A program made the position numbers and the translations under genes. A model generated the notes under the pieces. The model was not told where the DNA came from, made no database searches, and saw only the letters and a list, made by a program, of their open reading frames with translations. Shown here one piece after another: positions 14,301 through 26,160 of a stretch of DNA of 64,000 bases; positions within the stretch are counted from its first letter, which is position 1; each line of letters begins with the position of its first letter. Origin of the DNA: Ooceraea biroi (Eukaryota; Arthropoda; Insecta; Hymenoptera; Formicidae); the NCBI RefSeq assembly GCF_003672135.1, contig NC_039510.1, positions 14,322,001-14,386,000 on the forward strand, written 5' to 3'.

Positions 14301-17300
14301 TTACTGACATTTTCGGAGCGGCTCGTGCTTAATTGGGGAAGAGGATGATGATTGAGCCGAGGACGTTTTCGCGGAAGGACTTTTCGGAAGATCCTGCGGG
14401 ACGTACCGCTCTTTAATTAGGAGAAGTGGATTATCGACGGTCCCGTAAGAAGCGAGCGTAAAAGTAAAAATGAATAAGTATCGCTCGGCGGCGCGGCCCG
14501 AATAAAAGTGTATCCTCCGCGGGTTTTCGAGAGCTCGGACTCTCCTCTCGTTCATGGCAACACGATGGGAATGAAAGGAAAATTTAGATAGTACGCTCAG
14601 AAAAATGAAATCGACCTGTCGACGAGTTTCGCAGTTAGACTGTTGAAATTGGAAGAAACGCACCGTGTACATTCGAAATGGCAATACTTGCGCCCGTTCG
14701 TAAAGGCGACTTGTCAAAGAGCGAAACACGTGGAAAATTTCACCGCGTGCACCATCACGAGAAATACCGCCCCGAGTTTTTCCGCGTGGCTGGTTAGGTG
14801 AAAATCAAAATGGTACGTGAAATTAAAGTCGGGTAAATGGAAACCTTTAGCGATTTTTCAACAACGACAACGGATTTCTGGTGTTCGCTCAAAGCGAGAC
14901 AGCAATACAAGCATTTTCCCGCATCTTTTTTTAAGGGAATCGTTTTTAAACTCGTTTGCCATTTTAGAAACGCCTTGTTTAAGTACATCTTGCTGAAATT
15001 ATGTATAAAAATTGAATTCGCATAATATTCTATACACCCGCGATTATTGTAATATAAATGCGACTCTTTCGTTACGTTTGTACATGTGTAGTTATTCACT
15101 ATCACTAGCAATTTGCACTTTCTGTAACTATTAAAGTACTTCCTTTATTATTAAACTATTAAAGCTTTAATCTTCCTCAACGATCGATGGGTCAAAGGAA
15201 CCATCGCGGTGAATCTTTGAAGTCGGTCATTAATTTTCGAGAAACACCCGCCCTTTAAAGGAAACGACATTGCGATACAGCAGGGCTACGGACAGATAGA
15301 AAAACCTCCCAGAAAATTTCTTGTGATGCCCTTTTAATTGGAAGGCGAGGATGTCGAGTCGTTGGTTAGAAGTTCGCGAGGGGAGGCAGAACGGTTAACT
15401 CGCAGTGAATGGTGCTTTGCAAACGTTCGCGAAACGAAAGAAGAACAGGTTTGCGCGCGGAAAACAAGAGGTGAGGCGAAACCTCGAGGGGATGGATGAG
15501 AAAGGAGGAGTAAACCGACAACGCGGCTCAATGTCGATGGACCATCCGGTAGATAGAATAGATAGAGTCGAATCCCATGGGTAAATCCTTGGGGAAAAAA
15601 AAGAAACAGGATGAAATAGACTCTGGAGGAAGAGGGGGAAGGGGCGGTAAAGGAAGCGGCAAAAGTTTTCCACGCGAAAACTCGGGAGCTTAATTCTTTT
15701 CTTTACGATGGGGTTCGCCATCTTCCACCGAGACTGGCGAGGAGATCCGCGAGGGGATAGACAAGAGGGTTAAAGGGAGAGGAGAAGGTTACCAATCGCC
15801 TAAAATCTCGGAGTGGACGATCCGAGCTTGATTCTCTCGACACGAATTAAATGCATGGCTCCAACCGTTCTCTCTTTCGCGCGTCTTTCTTCGCTTGTCG
15901 CACCCCTCGATGTAAGGGCGGCTCTTTCTCTCTTTACAGGATCGACGAGCTTCGTCACGTAACGCACTAAATGCAACTGCGATGAAATGGATCACACAGA
16001 TCCGCGCAGAATTTTCGAATCAGACGACAGAGTATGGACTTTTTCGACACGACTGCTTCTGATGACCGGACGTCAGTATCCCGATCAGATTTTTCATGGT
16101 GAAATTACCATTTCGCGCACCATCACGAAAAAATTCCGCGTTAACTTTAATACGGGGATCTCGGTGTAATTTCAGTGCGTATAAGCTTCGGTACGTTGCG
16201 TCGCATTGACCTATGGTGATTGGTTTGCAACGTACTTCGTTCTTCCTCCGTTCGTCCCTTTTATAATAAGACCTTCCCCCAACTCCGCGCGAGATGGATT
16301 TCCTTTTTTTATCTCGACGCGTTGACGCCCGACGACGAAAGCGCTGGTGTGTTCGCGCGCGGCGAACCGGGTTGGATTTCATATCTGCAAGTCGTCACCG
16401 ATATCTGCGCGAGATGAACGGAAGTTAGAAGGGTGGATGAGAGATAAAGTCGGCAATAAAAGGAGAGAAGCGGTAACTGCGCGCGCGCACGCGGTCGATG
16501 CCACTTGAATTATGCAAAATCAACGAGTCAGACCCGCGTCAGCGGGACGAATGTTCCGAACTGCGACGTTTCCACTTTTCGTCGAATTGCGAGATCTACA
16601 CGCGCGGTCGCGTTCTTCCGGTTTAACCACTTATAGTTGAATTGTGACATCGAGTGACGTAATTTATTACCGGTGATGGATAAGTTGCAAGCGGATTTGT
16701 GCGCTCTGGACAACAGTCCTATATTTTCTCGTGTTGATTAAGAAATCTTTGCTGTTATATGAATAAGTATCGTTATTCACCTTGCGCTCGTACCTTCTCG
16801 TATATAAATCTGATTTCATTACTTATACTGGAAGTTTATATTTGCACTGCTACACGAATATCTCACCTTTGTGCGAGAAATATGTTTTTCGCGATGAATA
16901 CTATTACACACGCAAAATTACGTTTCACTTATGGCGAAATAAATAATACTCCAAGACGCGGCGAGCAAAGCTACATATTTCTTAATCTTGAAGTTATGTT
17001 TTTCCAGGCTTTTCCCCGAGCTTTATTCCTTCCGTTCGCAATGCGGCGATCTTACCCGGGGGAAAACGAGTCGAAAGGGGAACACGTCGGAGCGCATAAA
17101 GTGCATAAAGAACGAGGTATCAGCTAAGCAAAGCACACTAAGTCCTCGTTATACGTGACAGATGTGTTCTTGAGGACCGTTGAAATCACATGAATGGAAT
17201 CCTATTTTCCGCGCGTATCCTCTGAACCGCGGAACGAGTCTTATCTCCAAATGCTATTTCCGTATATTACAAAGGGAGGCTCTCGGTACCGTAGCTAACG

Positions 17301-20265
17301 CAAACTCGGCTCCCAGACATCAGGCCACTCGTATATTTCTATTTGCGTCTTTTCGCGTGGTTCGCCGACCGAATGAGGGGTATCAACGTCCGTATATAAA
17401 ATTGGTATTACCGTCGGAGTTTCCTAAGCAAATGTATACCTTCGCCAAAAAATACCAGAACTCGGAATAAATACCGGCTCCGTCAAGTTTATGCAAAAAT
17501 GCTGTGCACTTCATGAAATTCTCATGACGAAGAAGGTACGGCGAAGGGTGCCACGTAAACTTCGTTCGACCGTATTTCGTAGATGTTGTATAAGTAACAT
17601 GTTACAAATTTCATCGTGCGCTAAACGACTTCCTAAATCCGGAAAGTCCCGGAGCATTTTTGCAATGCAATTATTCACGATACGGAGATCAATATTTCGG
17701 TAGGCATGATTTCTTTCAATTTCTTGAACATCTCCGAGTATAGTTCCGCATTCTATTTCTGCCTGTTTTCGGATGATAGAAGAACGTTGCTACTGTCCGC
17801 AGAAAGATTTTGCAGAAAAGAAATTAAGTGTCCTCGAAGAAGAAGAAGAAACGCGCGACAAGGAAAGGGAGGCTTTTTGCCCTCTTTCCCTCTTCCTCAC
17901 TCATGGTTAAAGGAATTCTGAAATAATGCGTTCATCGTTCGTTGCTCCTTTATTTTCATTAGCCATAACCCTTTTCTCGTCTCCCTCGTCGCGTCCCTCT
18001 CTCATTGTCACTGCCCCTACGTAACTGAGAGGTCTCACTGCAGGGATCTGCAGCTTTAAAGCTTGAATAAAAGCTCGACAGATCAAGCGCGCGCGGGGAG
18101 GAAAGGGGATACGTAGCTATCTACTGCGGGATGCGATTTCGTAAATTCAAGTAAAACTAAGATCCGTGTAAACCTAATCTTCTTAAACGAAGTCCAGATC
18201 GTAAAGTCTCGAGTATCCGCCGCCGGCTGCCGCGCCATGGAATAAAAAGGGCGAAGGGGGTGGACGGCGGCCGAGGGGACGGCGGACTTGGCTATACTCG
18301 GGGTAGGCACTAAAACGCAACTATATCGCAGCGTGTCGGTGGCGTTTGGGCTTTAAGGAATGAGAGCAAACGAGAGTTCCTCTGCCAGCACTCTCAGAAG
18401 AGGGTGAGCGCGCGTACACCGAGCAAGGACGACAATAATTTCGTATTAAAACGGTTCTTGCGGATTACACGTTTCCCACCTCCGACGTTTCCGTTTTTCG
18501 CCTTCCCTCGTCATTTGCAGATAATGCGGATACGATCTCGCTACTTTTTCCTCCATCTCGCGCACCCGCTTCGCTTCTCTCTTCATTTCCCGCCGAGGAG
18601 AAGAAGAAAGGAAGAGATACGCGTTTTACAAAGAAGAGATACTTCGTCTTTTATCCTTTGTCTTATTCGCATTCTCGTTATTTTGTTCGAGAGACTCCGA
18701 CTCCGCTTCTCTCATTATCTCTTCGCATTCACATAGGACGACGGAGAGAGGAGCGCAGGTAAAGACGAGAGAGAGTCAAACGCGTAGACACAGCATTACA
18801 AGAATTTTCTTTCGCTGGATTTATACCAAATCGCCAGGGGAGGTATAATCCTTCCGTCCTCTTAGTGGATGATACGTGAAGGATCTTTTTCCCGCGATTT
18901 CCGACATAACAGACTGACGTCTCGTTGAATCTCGAGCGCACAGGAACGCGCTCGCAAAATTTCCTTCCTCGTCTCTCGCTAAAATTTTCGCGACTTTCGC
19001 GATAAATGCGGTGAGCAAGAGTCGCGTTGCGTAAGACGTTCCAATTCTTTGTATTAAGGAAGTCGCGGCCTGTCGCGAAAATACGATCCCCTTCTTCCCC
19101 GCGCTTTCCTCCCTTGGTCTCCCTTTCTTGTTTTGCGTCGTATGGATGATACAGATACGACCCCCTTCTGCGCCGCTGCTTTCCCACCATCTTCCTTTTG
19201 CTTTACAACAGACTCTTCCCTCCAACCGGAAACTTTTTCTTGCGGCTTTCTTTTTAACTCTTCCCCTTTTCCTCTCCCCTCTTCGATGTGTAGCACGTCG
19301 CGTCTCATTATTCTTATTTTGCGCTTTTACCTCGTTTCCCGGGGAACTTTTCACGCGAGCTAGTAGAGATATGAGTTCCCCGCTCTTATCTCTCTGTGCT
19401 GCATATGCACGCAGCGGTGCAAACAGCTGGGCACAAGGGGTGGGATCAACGGCAATTACGAGTCGCGCGAATGTAAAAGGCCAAAATCTGCGGAATTGCG
19501 GCGAGATTATCATCCAATCGCACGTATAAATCGCTAATCCTGAATATTCATGCAATCTCCTTTAATTTGCATTCTATTTGCAGCGTATTTCTATTTTTAT
19601 TCTCAAATTGAACGAGCTGATATTGAAAAATTTAATATCATGCTATTAAATTAATCATGATATTGTTTTTATTATATAGTTATAAAACACAGTTATTGAT
19701 TTAATTGAAATTTATGTTAATAGTGGTTGAATGGCTGACTCGCTTGTTAATAATTATTTTTAATTATAATTATTGCATGAGATACAAATGATACGACACA
19801 ATCACATTACAGAGCCGTCAATTACGCAATTGCGAAGGCCAAGTTGTGAAACTATCTCTCTTTTTCCCTGCAGCAATTTTAATTTAGACTTATAAAAGGA
19901 AACGATATTGTCAGGTCTTTGAAGAAAATACCGACACTGTCGTTAAGCATTAGTGCTCTGTCTTTTTGCGATGAGAGTTGTATTAAGATCGGGACACGCA
20001 CGCAATTAGCCGAGCGTCTCGTACTTTCGAAAGGAAGGAAAGTAAGACGGCCCTTCGTCAAGAGGGAGGCTTCATCGTAGCCTCGCGCTATAAAACCAGC
20101 CTGTTTACGACGCGCGTCTTTCTTCTTCAATCCCAATTCCCTCCGCTTCCTGTTAGAGAGCGTTTACATGTAAACGACAGGCACGTTTCCTTCCGCGAGC
20201 AGCTTCATCCGACAATTTCGCGAACTCGTACATATTAGACCATCACATCGCTGTTGATGCGAGAG

Positions 20266-20268
<3 letters not shown>
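8304..20268. other. Long noncoding stretch, no supported gene
   Basis: Twelve kilobases without a recognisable exon, RNA gene or transposon. AT-rich blocks (about 8640-8960, 11340-11770, 13500-13800) alternate with CpG-rich blocks (about 9100-9550, 10000-10620, 11880-12440, 13900-14330). A hexamer repeat (cgacgg)n occurs near 13969-13986. A 244-codon frame on the minus strand (18821-19555) is rich in Arg, Lys, Gly and Glu because that strand is purine-rich; it resembles no known protein and faces an overlapping open frame on the + strand (19128-19529). Confidence 0.5.

Positions 20269-20297
<29 letters not shown>
20269..20297. repeat. (AG)n microsatellite
   Basis: An uninterrupted AG dinucleotide run of about 29 bases. 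Confidence 0.95.
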
Positions 20298-20301
<4 letters not shown>

Positions 20302-20881
20302 GCGAAAGAGAGAAACGACATACGGCGCCCTCCTTTTCATTCGCGTTCCCAGATAATGCAGAAACGATCCTCGCTCACTCCACCCGCGTCTTTCCTAGTG
20401 CCCCTTTTTTCTCCGGTATCTTTCTCCCCATACCGCCCTCTACCTACCTACCCCCTTTACGAGGGACTTCTTTGCCGAGATAGCGCGGACCTTTCCTCTC
20501 GCGGTTCCTTTATTCCTTTGATATCCGCCGCCTCCTATCGATGGTCTTATTTTTCTCGCTATCGTTCCCTTGGACTCCTTCTCCCCCTCGATTCTGCCCT
20601 TCCACATCTCCTTCCGCCACCCCCATCTCCGTAAGCATTAACACGGATCCCTCCCGTGTGCCCTTCTTATCTCTTCTCTCTCGATCCCGTCGTTTCGCCG
20701 GTAACTTTCCGCACGACGTCTGCTTTTTTTCGTCCTGCTTTTTAAATTCCGGCCGTGTTTTTCGCGAATGTCGAATATGACGGCCGCAATCCGTCCCGCT
20801 CAGGGTGGAATGCAGAAGAAGACAAAAGATTCGGACGAGTTGCGTGATCGAACGGTTCGGAGTTGAGACGGTGGAGTTCCA

Positions 20882-20918
20882 AGTTCGGACAGTTCGAATA
20901 GAATCAATGTCCGAACTG
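20882..20918. repeat. 10-bp inverted repeat
   Basis: The arms agttcggaca (20882-20891) and tgtccgaact (20909-20918) are exact complements, with a 17-nt spacer. The repeat lies at the start of the TTCGAA-rich tract. Confidence 0.6.
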
Positions 20919-21646
20919 TTCGGTTAGTTCGTTTATTTGTTTTCGCGGTATTTTCTTCGCATCGTTTAACTTAGCTTCTCCATTTCGTTTAAATTTGGAA
21001 TTAAATTACTCTTCCAGATTCTCCAGGACTTTTATATCTTCAAATTCGCGCAATTCAAAAGATTTTGACGATTTGAGATTTGAACTTGAACACTTTTCTT
21101 TTATAACGTATTTATTAGCTTTATTTTTATACTGTATTTAAATTTTGAATTAAAATGTATCTTTGGATCTCCTGTATTTTCTTAAGTTCGAAAGACTGCG
21201 AAAATTCGAGCTTAAAATGTAAATTATTTGAATTGTTCGATCATTGAAAAATTCCAAATAGTTTGAATTTTGGAGAACGACGCGAGTGCCAGATCCAAGT
21301 TAGATGCGATGGGAACTATTATATTCGATAGCACACGGGAGAACATATCTTCCTCGCAATCAAATTTTTTAGCGAGGAATAACTTAGGCACCGAATCACG
21401 GGACTTGCGAAAGTGCCATAGAAGTCAATGGGGAACATTACAAAGACACGCGATCTCGAGCTAAATGACGCTCAATTCTATCGAAGAAATCGAAGGAAGA
21501 TTTCGTATTTCTTCTTTATCTTCCTATCGAATGCGCGTGAACTTTTGCTTTTAGTCAGTTTTAATATTATTAGTGTATATAGAAAACGATTGTATGATTG
21601 ACTGAAATTTTACAATTTAAATATTGCCTATGTCTACAAAAAGATT

Positions 21647-21678
21647 AATTGACGTCTGCTTTTTCGCAGACGTCAATT
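21647..21678. repeat. Perfect 13-bp hairpin with 6-nt loop
   Basis: The arm 21647-21659 (aattgacgtctgc) is exactly complementary to 21666-21678, with loop tttttc. The stem is too short for a microRNA precursor. There is no coding context, so its role is unknown. Confidence 0.7.
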
Positions 21679-24600
21679 CCCGATATTAATTGATTGATTA
21701 TTGATGCGTTGGATAATTACAAGCGACAGTTTCACCCTGTCAATGGAATAAAATACTTTTTTTTACACGCTCTCTCGAATATGCATTGGTCTAAATTGAA
21801 TTGGGCACTAGATACTATTACTTATCAGTACCGGAACGTGCACGAATGCTAATCTTCTTAGAGCGAACAACAGCCGCGAGCTCTCGATCCTCTTTTTCCT
21901 CTTTCTTCCCGGTAATTACAGGAGTTTGCCCCCCGCCCTTTCCTGCTCGTTGCTTTATCCTCTTGTAAAGCACCGCCGCGAAATAAACAGCCCGCTTTCC
22001 GCTCGGCGTCGCGTCGTTCCGGAAGTTAAAACCGAGCCGGCCGGTTCCGCCGAGTTTCCGCCGTAAATACGCTCCGAGGCTCGAGACCGAAATTTAGGAT
22101 GCCGCGGGGGGAATTTAAGGGGATTTCTGCCCGCGGATGGACCCTTTCGCACGATGTGTTTTGCGAGTTTAGTTTCGTCAGACGATCACTCATCAGAAAG
22201 TATGCGAATTCTTTTTTCAATCGTCTGGATACTTTTATTAATTTCCTTTCTTTAGTTATGCTCTTTGTATATCTATAATCTCTTGTATTTTAAGGAAAAT
22301 TTAATTCACGGAATTAATAATTACTTTTTAATACTTTTGTGATTATTAAAGCAATTATCTTAAAATATTTTTGTAAGTATCGCACTGCATAATTGTTATT
22401 CATTGTCTTTATCTTTTTTATACGTTCTCTGGTGCATGTTTTGAATCTCTTCTCTTCTCCCTGAAATATTTTAGAGATATCACATCCCCCTATTTCAATA
22501 CTTCCCACTTACTTTGTCCTTTTCTTCCGCATTCACTCTTAACGTTAATCCACTAGCTCTCTTTATTTCACATTACGCTATTTTTTTATGTCCTTTGCCC
22601 ACTATTTCTGCTGTCTGCGGAATCTTTCTCCATTTCACCACTAGCGCGCTGTTCACTACGCGGTCGTGTCTCACCCCCTCGTCGTCGGGAGACGGCATCG
22701 TCAGAAAACGAATGCCGCGGGATAACCATCCACCTTCGCTCATCCTCGAGCCTTTCTCTCTCTCTCCCTCTCTTTCGGTGCGCACCTCGGCTAATTCCGG
22801 TCTCTGATCTTACGAATCGTACGCCCGATTGCCCGCTTTTTTTCCACGCGCGGATCCCACCGGTATCAAGATCCTGATATCAGAATCACCGGCGCACCTC
22901 GGTATTTTCTCCTTTTACCTTCCTCCTAGTCCGTGGGGTCACGCGGGTCAAATGGACGACCCGTCGTGGCCATAAGATTAGAGGCTTTTTTTGTACGTCG
23001 TTACTCCGACGTTTTTATTTCGCGGGGAGCGAGCCGAGAGAAGGCGGAGCGGCTTGCTTCATTGAGGTATGTGCACGCGCGTGTTTGAGTTTAATGGTGG
23101 ACAATAAGCACCGCGAGTTTAGGAGCAATGATATGAGCATTGTTTTCGAGACTATGGCGCGAACGCGAATTGGCTCTCAGGAAAACGCGTTTGCGTTTGC
23201 GGCCCTGCGTCGCGCCGGGCCAAAGTTTCCGCTGAGAAATTTAAACTTCCCGCAGCTCTCCGAGAATTAACGGGTTAATGCCTGAAATGGCAAAAGCGGA
23301 TTCTTCGTGCGCTTATTGTAGCATAATATCTGTTTTTTATATGAATTACTTGTTTGAAACTCGATTAAAGAACTCAAAGATCAAGAAGACCCTTTACTTT
23401 GTCCGCCTTTCTTTCCTTCCTCGACTTCGTAACTTTAAGGAATAACCGAGACGATGTCTGCCTCTGTGTTACTCATTTAAAACTTACTTTCACGGATATC
23501 AGTTGTTGCTCGCGGACTGTAATCGATTTAACGTTCGGGCTCGTACCTCTCGGCGAAGATAGCGACGTTAAGCGCCGTTCCGGGGATTTATCCGAGAACA
23601 CTTTTACGACTGTGTGCTTTTTTTACGCCGTGTCACTCTCACGCATTTGGCCCGGACGCATTACGATAATTCCCGCAGTCATTCCCTTTCCTTCCACTGT
23701 CTTTAGCGCTTCGCGTTTGTGTGCAACACAAGAAACGAGATAAGGCCTCGGGGATATTTTCCCCCTCGCGTAATGCACAGTACTCACGACGAAAAATCAT
23801 TTTTCCGCGGGAACTGCCGCGGTTATCGTTGGGAATAGCGGCGGCGTGCTCGGTCGTGGCGCATTCGAACGAATGCGAATGCGAGGGAGAAAGAGAGGAG
23901 TTCTCTTTCGACCGAGTGGTCACGATTAAACGCCGCCATTACGTACAGAGACAGCGAAAAGAAGCGAGGGAGAGTAACGTCGAGATTGTGAATTGACATG
24001 CGAAACTTGCTCCGCATCATGCGGCTCGCGAGGTGGGCGTCGGTGATTGCCATAACGCAATACAGGGGATGTTTGCGAAAGAGAATGCTTTCGGATGAAA
24101 GCCGCAATATGACGAGCGCGTATGTAATAATGCGGTTATTAATAATAACGAAGTATGTGTTTGTTGTACGTTAAATAAAAACAGACAATCTCGCATCGTG
24201 ATAAAACATAAATGAATGTTTGTGAAAATTAGCCGTTTCGAGAGAGCGTTGATACAACGAGGAAGAGAGCACATATAATTACAAGTAAAGAAATATTTAT
24301 CATTGTTGAATAAGCTTGCCGAATTAACGGGAAAATTTCTCTTTCCGCGCGCATTCATCGCGAATTTCTTTTCTCGAACCGTTGGAAAACGCTCCCCGTC
24401 GGATGCGCAAATTATACAGATGCACGTGAACCATTAAGCTAATTCGCATTTCTACATTGTTTGCACACGGTAAAGGATTTTACGAATGCGTACGTTTTAT
24501 AAATGTACATTTGTAAACGCATCGGGCTGAATATCGACGCGCATCGTATTTTCAGCGTATGTTTTTACAACGATTATCCCGCTATAAAAATAACAATATA

Positions 24601-24773
24601 CGCAGGGTGGTGCAGCTTTTTCTAGTTTCCTTCATCTATTTTGGATTGAAATCGCTCTTGATAAAAATATCGATACACCGATACTTTTTCGAGCTATGCG
24701 TGATTAGAAATAAAAACAACGTTTCGCAAAGCTAGTTTTTAGTAAACGCAGAAATTCTTTAACGCATCAATAT

Positions 24774-25958
24774 TTGTTCTTACTTTTGCATGCAAGTAAA
24801 TCCAATTTTTTTCTTCTCCACTGCATGTCGTATATTTTTTACGAATATCTCACGGGTAAACTGATTGCATCGCGCAAGGAAATCGAATCGCCGGTCGGCA
24901 CCTCAAAGCCGCATTGTAGTTTTCTAACAATATTTTGTGTCTGCGGTGATATCTCACGCACAGACTCCCCCTCAGTGTTCCTCTTCAACGCGCCGTTAGT
25001 TTTAATTGGACGCGTTGGTTTTCGGCTGGGGCGCTCCGCTATCCTTGTTTCCTTCCGACAGACCGAAACGGAGAGAAAAGCTGACCTCGCTCGTTTCGCC
25101 GCGGGTCTCGCGTTTTCTGCCGCACGTAATTTCGACGGCGACCGCCCGTCCATCCGATTCGTGTTTCCGTTTTTCCGTCCGCGCGTCGTCGTCCATTTTT
25201 GCGAATGTCGACCTGTTTTCGTTGCGTTTTTCCTTCGGCAAGTGCGCGCTCGCGAGAGAGGATTTTCGGTGAACGGGCGCGAATCGCGAGAGTCGAAAAG
25301 GGAGGACGAAATAATACCGCCGTCGCTTCGCTTTTCTTCTCACCTCTGCCGCGCAAAATTTTTACCCGACTCGACAGCTTTCCCCGCTTTGACGGGGGTG
25401 AGTCCTCAGCTTCATCCTTCTCGCTCTTGGAGAACGCGCTCTCTCCGCGCGCGCGCGCGCTTCGCACCGAGATCTTTTTTCATCCGACCAAATCCCCCGT
25501 CTCTAACGCAATGCACGGTTTCTCTATCATCTCCCGAGTCCTTATCCTTCTCATTCCGCCGAGTGTGTACGAAACGCCGGCTTAGATCCTCTCATGGCTT
25601 TACCGTCGTCTCTGCACCCTTCGTGCGCGCGATGCAACCGCTCCCTTTTCCCGCTTTCATCGCTTCTCGAATTGACGCCCTTTCCACTCTCTGCTCGCGC
25701 TTTATGTCCCAGCGCGGATTTTCCGCGGCTTCGGCGAAAGGGAGATCTCCGCGTCAGTTCGGCTGGGAAATGACCGCGGTAAAACGCCGCGTATTGCCCT
25801 TGCATCCTCGCCGGCGATGGCGGCAGGGCTTGTGGCTTCGAAAAAGCAACGCTAGTTTTACGTCACGTCTCGCCAGCGTTCCCCATCCCGGAAGCTTTCC
25901 TATGGATTTTTTCGATATTACGATGCATCTACGTTGTAGTAACATTACTACAACGTAG
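24774..25958 (+). other. 394-codon open frame, probably not a gene
   Basis: This is the longest open frame in the window, running from ATG at 24774 to TAG at 25956-25958. The translation is rich in Arg, Phe, Ser and Pro, and I recognise no domain, signal peptide or family. It lies in a CpG-rich block (about 24880-25860) where stop codons are scarce. Open frames of 84-142 codons overlap it on the minus strand, as expected from base composition. The stop codon falls inside a 40-bp palindrome. A real single-exon or terminal coding exon cannot be excluded without transcript or conservation data. Confidence 0.12.
25446..25460. repeat. (CG)n run
   Basis: Fifteen bases of pure alternating C and G. 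Similar runs lie at 27234-27244, 29821-29830 and 38291-38305. Their survival suggests little loss of CpG by methylation, and such runs can adopt Z-DNA. Confidence 0.9.
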
Positions 25959-25963
25959 ATGCA
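25924..25963. repeat. 40-bp near-perfect palindrome (19-bp arms, 2-nt loop)
   Basis: The arm 25924-25942 (tgcatctacgttgtagtaa) is exactly complementary to 25945-25963, separated only by ca. It is followed by two weaker inverted repeats (26022-26068 and 26130-26160), giving a cluster within 240 bp. It may be a cruciform-forming site or the trace of a small element or deletion. It carries the TAG that ends the 394-codon frame. Confidence 0.9.
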
Positions 25964-26021
25964 ACGAGAAGATGCAAATGTCCATTTCTCCTGGCGTTAT
26001 CTTCCTAAAGCACCCTTATGT

Positions 26022-26068
26022 GTACTGCACCTTTTAGTGTAAATTACATAGTGCTCGTTGTGCAGTAC
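26022..26068. repeat. 9-bp inverted repeat
   Basis: The arms gtactgcac (26022-26030) and gtgcagtac (26060-26068) are exact complements, 29 nt apart. This is the second member of the cluster of inverted repeats after 25924. Confidence 0.6.
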
Positions 26069-26129
26069 TTTACAATCTTATTTTTTGGTTTTCATGTATT
26101 GTGAAGAGAACGTAATATATGTTTATTTT

Positions 26130-26160
26130 CTTGAACGTGTATAGTCAAGATATGTTCAAG
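26130..26160. repeat. 7-bp inverted repeat, third of the cluster
   Basis: The arms cttgaac (26130-26136) and gttcaag (26154-26160) are complementary. Imperfect complementarity continues outward on both sides (taatat and atgttt words on the left, aacatatta on the right). On its own it could be chance; its position beside two stronger inverted repeats is what makes it notable. Confidence 0.4.

Larger units (their letters stand above)
20298..24773. other. Noncoding stretch with short palindromes
   Basis: No supported gene. About 20340-20750 is pyrimidine-rich, which accounts for two overlapping Ser/Pro/Phe-rich open frames. About 20880-21265 is rich in TTCGAA/GTTCGAATT-type words. Two perfect inverted repeats (20882-20918 and 21647-21678) are listed separately. 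Near 24606 a cagggtgg word resembles the termini of the foldback element at 40130, but no partner was found. Confidence 0.5.

Noticed and set aside
18821..19555. 244-codon minus-strand frame
   Set aside because: Arg/Lys/Gly/Glu-rich composition follows from a purine-rich strand, an overlapping frame is open on the other strand, and no domain is seen.
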